This document shows positions 36,395 to 44,434 of a stretch of 64,000 nucleotides of DNA, in pieces; the first letter of the stretch is position 1; each line of letters begins with the position of its first letter. Where the stretch lies: assembly GCF_002117935.1 (NCBI RefSeq), contig NZ_BDJE01000047.1:62001-126000 (forward strand), read 5' to 3'. The stretch comes from Nocardioides sp. PD653-B2. GTDB taxonomy: Bacteria; Actinomycetota; Actinomycetes; Propionibacteriales; Nocardioidaceae. The position numbers and the translations under genes were made by a program. Under the pieces are notes generated by a model. That model was not told where the DNA came from. It did no database searches and saw nothing but the letters and a program-made list of their open reading frames with translations.

Positions 36395-37953
36395 CGACGT
36401 ACAACCTGGCAACGCTCCTCGAGGACAGCGCGACGAAGTACCCGGACCGCACCGCGGTCGTGCTCGGCGACAGCCGCCTCACCTATGGGCAGATCAACGC
36501 GTTCTCCAACATGGTCGCCAACCTGCTGGTCTCGCGCGGCATCGAGCCCGGCGACAAGGTCGCGCTCAGCTGTCCGAACCTGCCCTACTTCACGGTCGTC
36601 TACTTCGGCATCCTCAAGGCCGGCGGCACCGTCGTCCCCCTGAACGTCCTGCTCAAGGGCCGCGAGGTCGCCTACCACCTCAGCGACTCCGACGCGAAGG
36701 CCTACTTCTGCTTCGAGGGCACCCCCGAGCTCCCGATGGGCGAGGCCGGGCATGCCGGCTTCGAGGCCGCCGACGGGTGCGAGCACTTCTTCGTCATCAC
36801 CGCCGCGCTCGACGGCGCCTCGCCGATCGAGGGCGTCGAGACGATGGCGCAGGCCATGGGCTCGCAGCCCGCGGAGTTCGAGACCGTGGCGACCGAGGAG
36901 GACGACACCGCGGTGATCCTCTACACGTCCGGCACCACCGGGCAGCCCAAGGGCGCCGAGCTCCGGCACCGCAACATGCGCGACAACGCGCGCTCCGGGG
37001 AGGCACTCTTCGGGGCGAGCGCCGACAACCCCGACACCTACCTCTGCGTGCTGCCGCTCTTCCACTCCTTCGGCCAGACCGTGATCCAGAACGGCGCCTT
37101 CGCCTACGGCGGCACCGTGGTGATGCTGCCGCGCTTCGAGGCCCACCAGGCGCTGGCGCTGATGGCCAAGGAGAAGGTGACGTTCTTCGCGGGGGTGCCG
37201 ACGATGTACTGGGGCCTCCTCGGCGCCCTCGACGACAGTGTCGACGTCGCGGCCCTGGCCGCGAACCTGCGCGTCGCCGCCGCCGGCGGCTCGGCGCTGC
37301 CGGTCGAGGTGCACAAGGACTTCCAGAAGAAGTTCGGCGTCACGATCCTCGAGGGCTACGGCTTGTCCGAGACGTCGCCGGTCGCGAGCTTCTCGCCGTG
37401 CGGCGAGCCCGTGCGGGTCGGCTCGATCGGCCGGCCGATCCCGGGGGTCGAGATGGAGCTGCTCCAGCCGGACAGCTGGGAGACGGTGCCCGACGGCCCG
37501 AACGAGATCGGCGAGATCGCCATCAAGGGCCACAACGTCATGAAGGGCTACTACAACCGCCCGGACGCCACCGCCGAGGTGATCAAGGACGGCTGGTTCC
37601 GCTCCGGCGACCTGGGCCGTCGCGACGAGGACGGCTGGTACTACATCGTCGACCGGTCCAAGGACATGATCATCCGCGGCGGCTTCAACGTGTACCCGCG
37701 GGAGATCGAGGAGTTCCTGATGACCCACGAGGCGGTGTCGCTGGCCGCGGTCATCGGCGTGCCGCACGAGAGCCACGGCGAGGAGATCAAGGCGTTCCTG
37801 ATCCTCAACGACGGCGCCTCGGTCACCGAGGACGAGATCGTCGCCTGGGCCAAGGAGGAGATGGCGGGCTACAAGTACCCGCGGATGGTCGAGTTCGTGG
37901 AGTCCCTGCCGATGACCTCGACCGGCAAGATCCTCAAGCGCGAGCTGAGCTGA
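36391..37953 (+). CDS. Long-chain fatty-acid-CoA ligase-type AMP-forming enzyme
   Basis: This 520-residue ANL-superfamily enzyme has ILYTSGTTGQPKGAE (P-loop-like), EGYGLSETSPVASF, GWFRSGDLGRRDEDGWY and the final lysine region STGKILKRELS. It adenylates a carboxylic acid and transfers it to CoA. The substrate is probably a medium or long acyl chain, by similarity. Its ATG overlaps the stop of the SRPBCC gene, which suggests the two act on the same hydrophobic substrate. Confidence 0.92.
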   Translation: MTTYNLATLLEDSATKYPDRTAVVLGDSRLTYGQINAFSNMVANLLVSRGIEPGDKVALSCPNLPYFTVVYFGILKAGGTVVPLNVLLKGREVAYHLSDSDAKAYFCFEGTPELPMGEAGHAGFEAADGCEHFFVITAALDGASPIEGVETMAQAMGSQPAEFETVATEEDDTAVILYTSGTTGQPKGAELRHRNMRDNARSGEALFGASADNPDTYLCVLPLFHSFGQTVIQNGAFAYGGTVVMLPRFEAHQALALMAKEKVTFFAGVPTMYWGLLGALDDSVDVAALAANLRVAAAGGSALPVEVHKDFQKKFGVTILEGYGLSETSPVASFSPCGEPVRVGSIGRPIPGVEMELLQPDSWETVPDGPNEIGEIAIKGHNVMKGYYNRPDATAEVIKDGWFRSGDLGRRDEDGWYYIVDRSKDMIIRGGFNVYPREIEEFLMTHEAVSLAAVIGVPHESHGEEIKAFLILNDGASVTEDEIVAWAKEEMAGYKYPRMVEFVESLPMTSTGKILKRELS

Positions 37954-37965
37954 GCGGCGAAGAAC

Positions 37966-37994
37966 CCCACCCGTCGCATCGGCCCTCGGGTGGG
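37966..37994. terminator. Bidirectional terminator
   Basis: CCCACCCG (37966-37973) and CGGGTGGG (37987-37994) form a perfect 8-bp stem with a 13-nt loop between the convergent ligase and stress-protein genes. Confidence 0.7.
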
Positions 37995-38008
37995 CTGACG
38001 CGTCCCCG

Positions 38009-38512
38009 CTACGCGAACGGGTTCGGCAGCGCGCCGGGGAGCTTGGCGAGCAGCTCGCGCGCCTGGGCGGCGACCTTGTGCTCGACCAGCACCTCGTAGC
38101 GGGTGGCGACGACCTGGGTCACCGACGAGAAGTCGCGCTGGCCGCGGGTGAAGGCGTAGCCGATCAGCGCCCAGACGACGCCGAAGACCGCACCGAGCAC
38201 GATGGTCGAGAGGATCATCGCGAGCACGTTCTCGTCGACGAAGAACGAGAAGATCAGGCCGACGAAGAGCCCGAGCCAGACACCCGACAGCAGGCCGCCG
38301 AGCGCGACGCGGCCGGTGGTGAGCCGGCCCGTGATCCGCTCGACGCGCTTGAGGTCGGTGCCGACGATCATCAGGTTCTTGACCGGGAACTCGTTGTCGG
38401 ACAGGAAGTCCACGGTCTTCTGTGCGGCCGCGTAGTCGTCGTACACCGCGAGGGACTGCGGGAACTCGAGCTTCAGCGGGTTGGCGCCGGGAACTGCGGA
38501 GGGCATGCTCAT
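38009..38512 (-). CDS. General stress protein 17M-like membrane protein
   Basis: This 167-residue protein has an N-terminal YflT/GSP17M-type domain (SLAVYDDYAAAQKTVDFLSD) followed by two glycine-rich membrane segments (about 70-95 and 97-120). This is a common actinobacterial stress-protein arrangement with no known activity. It diverges from purS. Confidence 0.82.
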   Translation of the reverse strand: MSMPSAVPGANPLKLEFPQSLAVYDDYAAAQKTVDFLSDNEFPVKNLMIVGTDLKRVERITGRLTTGRVALGGLLSGVWLGLFVGLIFSFFVDENVLAMILSTIVLGAVFGVVWALIGYAFTRGQRDFSSVTQVVATRYEVLVEHKVAAQARELLAKLPGALPNPFA

Positions 38513-38532
38513 GGCACCAGTGTGCCTTCTCG

Positions 38533-38538
38533 TAGACT
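38533..38538 (+). promoter_or_regulatory. Leaderless -10 of purS
   Basis: TAGACT lies 6 nt before the GTG at 38545. The stretch GTAGA-C/T-TGACCGCGTG is nearly identical before purL. Confidence 0.5.
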
Positions 38539-38544
38539 GACCGC

Positions 38545-38811
38545 GTGCCCAGAGTCGTCGTCGACGTCATGCCCAAGCCCGAGATCCTCGACCCGCAGGG
38601 GAAGGCCGTCCACGGCGCCCTGCCCCGTCTGGGTTTCTCCGGCGTCACCGACGTCCGCCAGGGCAAGCGCTTCGAGCTGGAGGTGGAGGGCGAGGTCACC
38701 GACGAGGTGCTCGACCAGGTCCGCCAGATGGCCGAGACGCTGCTGTCCAACCCGGTGATCGAGAACTACACCGTCCACGTCGAGGACGCTGCCGTCGGAG
38801 CGGGCGCATGA
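38545..38811 (+). CDS. purS: FGAM synthase subunit PurS
   Basis: This 88-residue small subunit bridges PurQ and PurL in the fourth step of purine synthesis. [17 protein letters not shown] and the C-terminal [10 protein letters not shown] are family signatures. The stop overlaps purQ by 4 nt (ATGA). Confidence 0.95.
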   Translation: MPRVVVDVMPKPEILDPQGKAVHGALPRLGFSGVTDVRQGKRFELEVEGEVTDEVLDQVRQMAETLLSNPVIENYTVHVEDAAVGAGA

Positions 38812-39476
38812 AGGTCGGCGTCGTCACCTTCCCGGGATCGCTCGACGAGGTCGACGCGCAGCGCGCGGCCACGCTCGGCGGCCACGACGTCGTGGCGCTC
38901 TGGCACGGCGACCACGACCTCCGCGGCGTCGACGCCGTGGTGCTGCCGGGTGGCTTCTCGTACGGCGACTACCTGCGCTGCGGTGCGATCTCCCGCTTCT
39001 CCCCGGTGATGACCGAGGTGATCGAGGCGGCCGGCAAGGGGATGCCGGTGCTCGGCATCTGCAACGGCTTCCAGATCCTCTGCGAGTCCCACCTGCTGCC
39101 GGGTGCGCTGATCCGCAACGACCACCGCAAGTTCGTCTGTCGTGACCAGCGGCTCCGGATCGAGAACAACCGCACGCCGTGGACCTCGTCGTACGACGAG
39201 GGCGCCGAGGTCACGATCGTCCTCAAGAACGGCGAGGGCGGCTTCGTGGCCGACGCCGAGACGCTCGACCGGCTCGAGGGGGAGGGCCGTGTCGTCGCCC
39301 GCTACCTCGACGTGAACCCGAACGGATCGCTGCGCGACATCGCCGGCATCACCAACGAGGCGGGCAACGTGGTCGGCCTGATGCCGCACCCCGAGCACGC
39401 CGTGGAGTCCCTCACCGGTGCCGGCACCGACGGCATCGGCTTCTTCACCAGCCTCGTGGAGCGCACCTTCGCATGA
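38808..39476 (+). CDS. purQ: FGAM synthase glutaminase subunit PurQ
   Basis: This 222-residue class I glutamine amidotransferase supplies ammonia to PurL. The nucleophile lies in [10 protein letters not shown], and HPEHAVE provides the catalytic His/Glu pair. It overlaps purS at its start and the DUF3817 gene at its end, both by 4 nt. Confidence 0.96.
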   Translation: MKVGVVTFPGSLDEVDAQRAATLGGHDVVALWHGDHDLRGVDAVVLPGGFSYGDYLRCGAISRFSPVMTEVIEAAGKGMPVLGICNGFQILCESHLLPGALIRNDHRKFVCRDQRLRIENNRTPWTSSYDEGAEVTIVLKNGEGGFVADAETLDRLEGEGRVVARYLDVNPNGSLRDIAGITNEAGNVVGLMPHPEHAVESLTGAGTDGIGFFTSLVERTFA

Positions 39477-39916
39477 CCCCGCTGCTGCTGTTCCGCCGCG
39501 TCGCGATCGCGGAGGCGGTCACCTGGGCGCTGCTCCTGGCCGGCATGTTCCTCAAGTACGTCACCGACACCACCGAGCTCGGCGTCCGCGTCTTCGGGAT
39601 GGTCCACGGCGTCGTGTTCATCGCCTACTGCCTCACCACCGTGCTCGTCGCGGTCGACCAGCGCTGGTCGCGCGGCCGGCTGCTCGTCGGCCTGCTGGCG
39701 TCGATCCCGCCGTTCTTCACGGTGGTCTTCGACCGCAACGCCGAGAGGCAGGACGTGCTCGGCACGTCCTGGCGGCTCCAGCACGAGCAGCCGACCGGTC
39801 TCGTCGACCGTCTGGTGTCGTGGCTGCTGCGCAACCCGCTGCAGGGCGTGCTCGCCGGGCTGGTCGCGGTCGCCGCGCTGACCGGCCTCGCGCTGCTCGT
39901 CGGCCCGCCCGCCTGA
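39473..39916 (+). CDS. DUF3817 membrane protein
   Basis: This 147-residue protein has four hydrophobic segments and the DUF3817 pattern: [20 protein letters not shown], then [13 protein letters not shown] and a [12 protein letters not shown] stretch. Function is unknown. The ATGA overlap with purQ makes it the third gene of a purS-purQ unit. Confidence 0.88.
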   Translation: MTPLLLFRRVAIAEAVTWALLLAGMFLKYVTDTTELGVRVFGMVHGVVFIAYCLTTVLVAVDQRWSRGRLLVGLLASIPPFFTVVFDRNAERQDVLGTSWRLQHEQPTGLVDRLVSWLLRNPLQGVLAGLVAVAALTGLALLVGPPA

Positions 39917-39923
39917 GGGCGGG
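39908..39923. terminator. Short hairpin at the DUF3817 stop codon
   Basis: CCCGCC (39908-39913) and GGCGGG (39918-39923) form a 6-bp stem around the TGA, between convergent genes. Confidence 0.4.
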
Positions 39924-39925
39924 GG

Positions 39926-41338
39926 TCAGCGGCGGATCTTGCCGTGCGCGAACGCGGCCCAGGTCTGCCGGTTCGCGACGCCGGTGACGTCGAGGCCGAC
40001 GAACTTCTGCCAGGCCTCGAGAGCGTCGGTCGTGCGGGCGTCGAAGACGCCGGTCGCCTTCACCGGGACCTCGCGGTCGGTGACCGCGTTCAGGGTGCGC
40101 TGGACCCGTCGGACGGCGGGTCCGGTCGAGCCGTACTTCGCCACGGGCCGGTCGCCCGCGCTCAGCAGTGACATCCAGTTGCGCTTCGACCACGTCGTGG
40201 AGGCCTCGAACCCGGCCGTGGCCTGCCACGCGTTGGCGGCCTTGACCGTCCGGGTGGAGTAGAGGCCGTTGACCTTGCCGGCGTACAGGCCCTGCTCCTG
40301 GAGCAGGCACTGCAGGGCCTTCACCTTGGCCGCCGGCGGCGTCGCGGTGGTCGTCGCCGGCTTGAGCGTCGGGTAGAGCCCGTAGCCGATCTTGACGCCC
40401 CCGCAGTGGGTCTCGGGCACGGCCACCGAGCCGCGGCCGACATCGAGGAAGTTGCGGTCGATGTTGATCGTGATGCCGCCCCACGTCTCGTCATGCCCGC
40501 CCTGGTACTGCTTGACCCGCGCGTGGGGGTGCCAGCCGTCGGGGCGGAGGTACGACGTGGTCGTGTTCGCCTTGCCGTCCCACCGGGCCACCCAGATCTG
40601 GTCCGGCAGCACGACCGCGTCGGGGCGGTTGACCCGGGCGTCGTCGAGCATCTTGATGCCCGAGCCGGCGCTCGAGTAGACCCCGGAGACCCAGCCGAGC
40701 TGGTGGAGCTGCCAGGTCCAGCCGCTGAGGAAGGCCAGCGCCGACTCGCGGCAGTGGGTGTTCGCGAGCTCGAAGCCCTCGAGGTCGTACCAGAGCGTGC
40801 TCCCCGGGGCGATGCCGAGCCCGGTCGCGACGTCGACGGCGTCGAGCGCCTCGTTGTTGCCCTGCTTGCGGGCCACGCTGTAGCGGCCGTTCTTGCCCGG
40901 CTTCGGGTTGATCTTCACGTCGTCGTCGTAGCGCGGGAAGCGCGGCTGGCACGAGGCCTGCGGCCCGAGCGTGATGGGCAGCAGCCGCCAGCCCTTCGCG
41001 AGCTGGGTGCTGATCCAGGCCGGCGTGAGGTTCGGCTGCTCGCGACAGGCGCGGGAGTCGCCGGAGATGTAGATGCCGACGGCGAGGAACGGCGAGTACT
41101 GCAGCCAGCGGTTCATCTTCGCCTGCTCGGGCGCATGGCACTGGTCGAAGCCGTAGCCGGTGAAGTCGCCGGGGGTCACCACGTTGGCCTTGCGGGGCGC
41201 GCTCGCCGTGGCGGCGGCGCCGCCCTCCGCGTCGGCGGAGGCTCCACCGAGCGTCGTCAGGGCCGCGGTGGCGAGCACGCCGGCGACGACGCCACCGAGG
41301 GCGCGGCGCACCGTGCTGGACAGAGCGGGGCGGGGCAT
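39926..41338 (-). CDS. Secreted DUF1906 glycoside-hydrolase-like protein with peptidoglycan-binding domains
   Basis: This protein of about 470 residues has a signal peptide (RRALGG, hydrophobic core, GGASADA), a DUF1906/Rv2525c-type TIM-barrel domain (about 55-310: GYGFDQCHAPE, STLWYDLEGFEL, QIWVARWDG) and peptidoglycan-binding-type repeats at about 330-470 (CLLQEQGLYAGKVNGLYSTRT and RVQRTLNAV). It probably acts at the cell wall, and DUF1906 proteins are hydrolase-like. The ATG at 41338 has AGGAG upstream and starts a proper signal peptide. Confidence 0.85.
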   Translation of the reverse strand: MPRPALSSTVRRALGGVVAGVLATAALTTLGGASADAEGGAAATASAPRKANVVTPGDFTGYGFDQCHAPEQAKMNRWLQYSPFLAVGIYISGDSRACREQPNLTPAWISTQLAKGWRLLPITLGPQASCQPRFPRYDDDVKINPKPGKNGRYSVARKQGNNEALDAVDVATGLGIAPGSTLWYDLEGFELANTHCRESALAFLSGWTWQLHQLGWVSGVYSSAGSGIKMLDDARVNRPDAVVLPDQIWVARWDGKANTTTSYLRPDGWHPHARVKQYQGGHDETWGGITINIDRNFLDVGRGSVAVPETHCGGVKIGYGLYPTLKPATTTATPPAAKVKALQCLLQEQGLYAGKVNGLYSTRTVKAANAWQATAGFEASTTWSKRNWMSLLSAGDRPVAKYGSTGPAVRRVQRTLNAVTDREVPVKATGVFDARTTDALEAWQKFVGLDVTGVANRQTWAAFAHGKIRR

Positions 41339-41513
41339 GGCGGGACTCCTGGGGAAGAAGGCAGTCGGCATCGAAGCCTCGTCACCATAACCCCACTAGT
41401 CACACGCGTAACAGCCGTTCCGGAGAACTACCACGCTGTAATTCGGGACCGGTGATCCGCAAGGTTTGCGCAAGTGCCGACGCCACGGCGATCGCCGGGT
41501 CCACGCTGAGACC

Positions 41514-41540
41514 GGATGCATCTGGTCTGGGATGCACCTG
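41514..41540. repeat. Tandem direct repeat before the small W-rich gene
   Basis: GGATGCATCTG (41514-41524) and GGATGCACCTG (41530-41540) differ at one base and are 16 bp apart, about 1.5 helical turns. This could be a regulator site for the gene at 41560. The rest of the gap 41339-41559 holds only promoter-like AT-richer sequence. Confidence 0.4.
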
Positions 41541-41559
41541 ATCGAGGGGGGAACCGATC

Positions 41560-41763
41560 ATGAGCGACAGCTGGAACACCCTGCCCTTCCTGGGGCTGGT
41601 CCCGCACTTCCACGCCGACCCGGTCGAGGACGGTCCGCCGTTGCTCAGCGCCGACGGGCACTGGTGGTGGGACGGCCACTCCTGGACGCCGACACACCAG
41701 CCGGGGGACCCGGCCGCCCGCGACGCAGAACAGCCGGCCTCCGCTCTCGCGGAGACCGGCTGA
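41560..41763 (+). CDS. Small tryptophan-rich protein, DUF2510-like
   Basis: The 67-residue product has LLSADGHWWWDGHSWTP, similar to the short WDG-W motif of DUF2510-type modules usually found at the ends of actinobacterial membrane proteins. Here it stands alone. GAGGGGGGA precedes the ATG, which supports expression. No function is known. Confidence 0.65.
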   Translation: MSDSWNTLPFLGLVPHFHADPVEDGPPLLSADGHWWWDGHSWTPTHQPGDPAARDAEQPASALAETG

Positions 41764-41776
41764 CCGGCGGTTCTGG

Positions 41777-43252
41777 TCAGGCCGCCTCGGCGGCCGCCGG
41801 CTCGGTGCGCTCCTCGCCGGCCGCCGTGCGCTGCCGCTCGGGTCGCAGCACGAACGTCGCGACGAGCAGGGCCACGGCCGCGAACGCAGCCGAGGTGAGG
41901 AACGCCGCCTGGACGCCGGGCACGAACTCACCCGGCACGGCGCCGGCCGCGTAGATCGACACGATGGCGGCGACGCCGACCGCGGCACCGAGCTGCTGCG
42001 TGGTCTGCAGCAGCCCGGACGCGGCGCCGGCGTGCTCGGGCTCGACCCCGGCCAGCACGGTCGCGGTGAGCGGCATGAACACCAGTCCGGTCGCGACGCC
42101 GGCGATCACCATCGGCCCGAAGACGGCCCCGACGTAGGTGTCGGTCGTGCCGATCGTGCTGAGCCAGGCGTAGCCGGCGGTCATGGCCGCGGTGCCGACC
42201 ATCAGCATCGCCCGCGCGCCGACGCGCGCCATCAGCTGCGGCGACACCCGCGACATCGCGAAGATGCCCAGGCTGAACGGCAGGAAGGCGACCCCGGACG
42301 CGAGCGGCCCGAAGCCGAGCACCCGCTGGACGTACTGCACGACCAGGAAGAACATCGACAGGTTCGCGCCGACGACCAGGGCCATCACCGCGAGGGCGCC
42401 GACCCGGCGCCGGTTGCGGACGAGGTGGGGCTGGACCATCGGGTGGGGGTGCCGCAGCTCGGTGCGGGCGAGGAGCGCCAGCAGGGCGATGCCGAGGACG
42501 AACCCGCCGATCGTGCGCGCCGAGGCCCAGCCGTGCTCCGGTGCCCCGATCAGGGCCCAGACGAGGGAGACCGCGCCGAGGGTCGCCGAGAGCGCGCCGA
42601 CGATGTCGAACCGGCCGGGGCGGCGACGGGTCTCGTCGACGAACCGGCGGGCGAGCACCAGGACGGCGATGCCGAGCGGCACGTTGATGAAGAGCGTCCA
42701 GCGCCACGACCCGACGTCGGTGAGCAGCCCGCCGAGCAGCAGACCGATGGACGCGCCACCCGAGGAGACGGCACCGAACAGCGCAAATGCGCGGTTGCGG
42801 GCGGGCTCGTCGGGAGCGCTGGTGGTGAGCAGGGCGAGGACGCTCGGGGCGGCGAGCGCGGCACCCACGCCCTGGAAGGTGCGGGCCGCGATCAGCTGAC
42901 CGGGCGTCTGGGCCAGGCCGCCGAGGGCGGAGGCGACGGTGAAGACCGCCAGGCCGACCTCGAAGACCTTCAGGCGGCCGAAGACGTCGCCCAGGCGACC
43001 GCCGAGCAGCAGCAGCCCGCCGAAGGCGAGCGTGTAGGCGTTGAGGATCCACGACAGCGACGCGGGGCCGAAGCCGAGGTCGGTGTCGATGCGGGGGAGC
43101 GCGACGTTCACCACGGTGGCGTCGAGCACGAGCATGAGCTGGGCGACCAGGACGATCGCGATGCCGGTCGCGGCGCGGCCGGCGTTCGGCGGCAGCTCGA
43201 CCGGGAGGCCCGCGGTGGTGCCGCGGGCTGGGGTACGGGTGTCTGTGGACAT
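41777..43252 (-). CDS. MFS drug exporter, DHA2 family, paired with a TetR regulator
   Basis: This 491-residue protein has 14 membrane segments, LMLVLDATVVNVALPRI in helix 1, the A-motif GGRLGDVFGRLKVF and the antiporter motif region SIGLLLGGLLTDVGSWRW. It probably exports drugs or toxic metabolites by proton exchange. A TetR gene diverges from it across 120 bp that contain a perfect 17-bp palindrome, a typical efflux-pump arrangement. Confidence 0.9.
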   Translation of the reverse strand: MSTDTRTPARGTTAGLPVELPPNAGRAATGIAIVLVAQLMLVLDATVVNVALPRIDTDLGFGPASLSWILNAYTLAFGGLLLLGGRLGDVFGRLKVFEVGLAVFTVASALGGLAQTPGQLIAARTFQGVGAALAAPSVLALLTTSAPDEPARNRAFALFGAVSSGGASIGLLLGGLLTDVGSWRWTLFINVPLGIAVLVLARRFVDETRRRPGRFDIVGALSATLGAVSLVWALIGAPEHGWASARTIGGFVLGIALLALLARTELRHPHPMVQPHLVRNRRRVGALAVMALVVGANLSMFFLVVQYVQRVLGFGPLASGVAFLPFSLGIFAMSRVSPQLMARVGARAMLMVGTAAMTAGYAWLSTIGTTDTYVGAVFGPMVIAGVATGLVFMPLTATVLAGVEPEHAGAASGLLQTTQQLGAAVGVAAIVSIYAAGAVPGEFVPGVQAAFLTSAAFAAVALLVATFVLRPERQRTAAGEERTEPAAAEAA

Positions 43253-43330
43253 GAGGTGGAAGTCCTGTTCTGGTCGGAGCGGCCGAGGTACTCTTGATCC
43301 GGAGGATGGCTCCGCTTCCTCCACTACGAT

Positions 43331-43347
43331 ACGGAGACCGTCTCCGT
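43331..43347. promoter_or_regulatory. TetR operator between efflux gene and its regulator
   Basis: ACGGAGACCGTCTCCGT is a 17-bp perfect palindrome around a central C. A weaker CGGAG/CTCCG repeat lies at 43300-43314. TACGAT (43325-43330) next to it could be the regulator's -10, giving autorepression. Confidence 0.7.
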
Positions 43348-43372
43348 TTAGCAAGGTCTGAGGTGGGATTTC

Positions 43373-43921
43373 GTGCGAGCCGATGCCCAGCGCAACTACG
43401 ACCGCATCGTCGAGGTCGCGCGTGAGGTGTTCCGCGAGCAGGGCTACGACGCCTCGCTCGACGAGATCGCGAAGCGCGCCGGCGTGGGTCCGGGCACCCT
43501 CTACCGGCACTTCCCGAAGCGCGAGAACCTGCTCGACGCGATCATGCAGAGCTGGGTCGACCGGGTGACGGCGGCCTCGGAGAAGGCGCTGGCCTACGAA
43601 GGCGCCGACCGCGAGCTGCTGCTGCGCTGGTTCGAGGAGTACGTCGCCCTGATCAGCCTCCACAAGGGCGGGCCCGCGAAGATCACCTCGGCGCTGGGCG
43701 ACCCCTCGTCCCCGATCCTCACCAAGTGCCAGGTGCTGACCTCCGCCAACGACCGGGTCATCGAGCGGCTCCGCGAGGACGGCGTGCTGCGCGACGGGGT
43801 CGACACCGTCCAGGTCTGTCGTCTCGTCGGCGGCATCGCGACCGTCGCCGACCAGGGCGACCTGGACGCGGCCGCCGTACGCCCGCTGCTCGAGGTCGTC
43901 GCCGACGGCCTGCTCCGCTGA
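43373..43921 (+). CDS. TetR-family transcriptional regulator
   Basis: This 182-residue protein has an N-terminal TetR HTH (SLDEIAKRAGVGPGTLYRHFPKRENLLDA) and a C-terminal helical ligand domain. It diverges from the MFS exporter gene and probably represses it until the exported compound binds. The GTG start at 43373 keeps the full DNA-binding domain. Confidence 0.92.
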   Translation: MRADAQRNYDRIVEVAREVFREQGYDASLDEIAKRAGVGPGTLYRHFPKRENLLDAIMQSWVDRVTAASEKALAYEGADRELLLRWFEEYVALISLHKGGPAKITSALGDPSSPILTKCQVLTSANDRVIERLREDGVLRDGVDTVQVCRLVGGIATVADQGDLDAAAVRPLLEVVADGLLR

Positions 43922-44017
43922 CCATCCTCTTGTGAGGGGTGGGCGCCGGGCGTAGCGTGCTGTGGCCCGGTGCTCGGGCTCTCGGACTCTGGACTCTCGG
44001 ACTAGGGGAGCGTGTCC

Positions 44018-44347
44018 ATGGGCTTGTTCAAGAAGGCGAAGCCCGCCCTCGGCGTCGTGCCCTACGACGACCTGATCCGCGACGGCGAGCCGTGCACGGT
44101 CGAGGTGTCGGCGGTGTTCCCGCTCGACCAGCTCACCCAGGACGGGCTGCCCGCCTCGGGCCTGATCCTGCAGGTCCAGCGCGACGGGGTGGCGCCGTAC
44201 CAGGCCCAGGTCGGGCTCCACATCCCGGACGCCTCGGTCCCCGTCGTGGTGCCGGGCGCGCGGCTCCCCGGGAAGTGGCTCCCGGGTCCGAGCCCCCGGG
44301 CCGGCGTCGACCTGGTGACCATCGACTTCGCGGCCCTGCAGGCGTAG
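44018..44347 (+). CDS. Conserved-looking hypothetical protein
   Basis: I do not recognise this 109-residue protein. It starts MGLFKKAKP and is rich in beta-strand-like segments (SGLILQVQRDG, QAQVGLHIPD). It has no signal peptide or membrane segment. The ATG at 44018 is chosen over GTG 44012; GGGGAG lies upstream. A repeated CTCTCGGACT (43979 and 43994) precedes it. Confidence 0.6.
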   Translation: MGLFKKAKPALGVVPYDDLIRDGEPCTVEVSAVFPLDQLTQDGLPASGLILQVQRDGVAPYQAQVGLHIPDASVPVVVPGARLPGKWLPGPSPRAGVDLVTIDFAALQA

Positions 44348-44422
44348 CCGGTCGCGGGACAGGACTTCGTCCTCCCTCGCCCACCGGAGGGGCGCCGTTG
44401 GGGAGGAACCTGCCCGCGCCGG

Positions 44423-44428
44423 TAGATT
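44423..44428 (+). promoter_or_regulatory. Leaderless -10 of purL
   Basis: TAGATT lies 6 nt before the GTG at 44435, in a context nearly identical to that of purS. Confidence 0.5.
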
Positions 44429-44434
44429 GACCGC

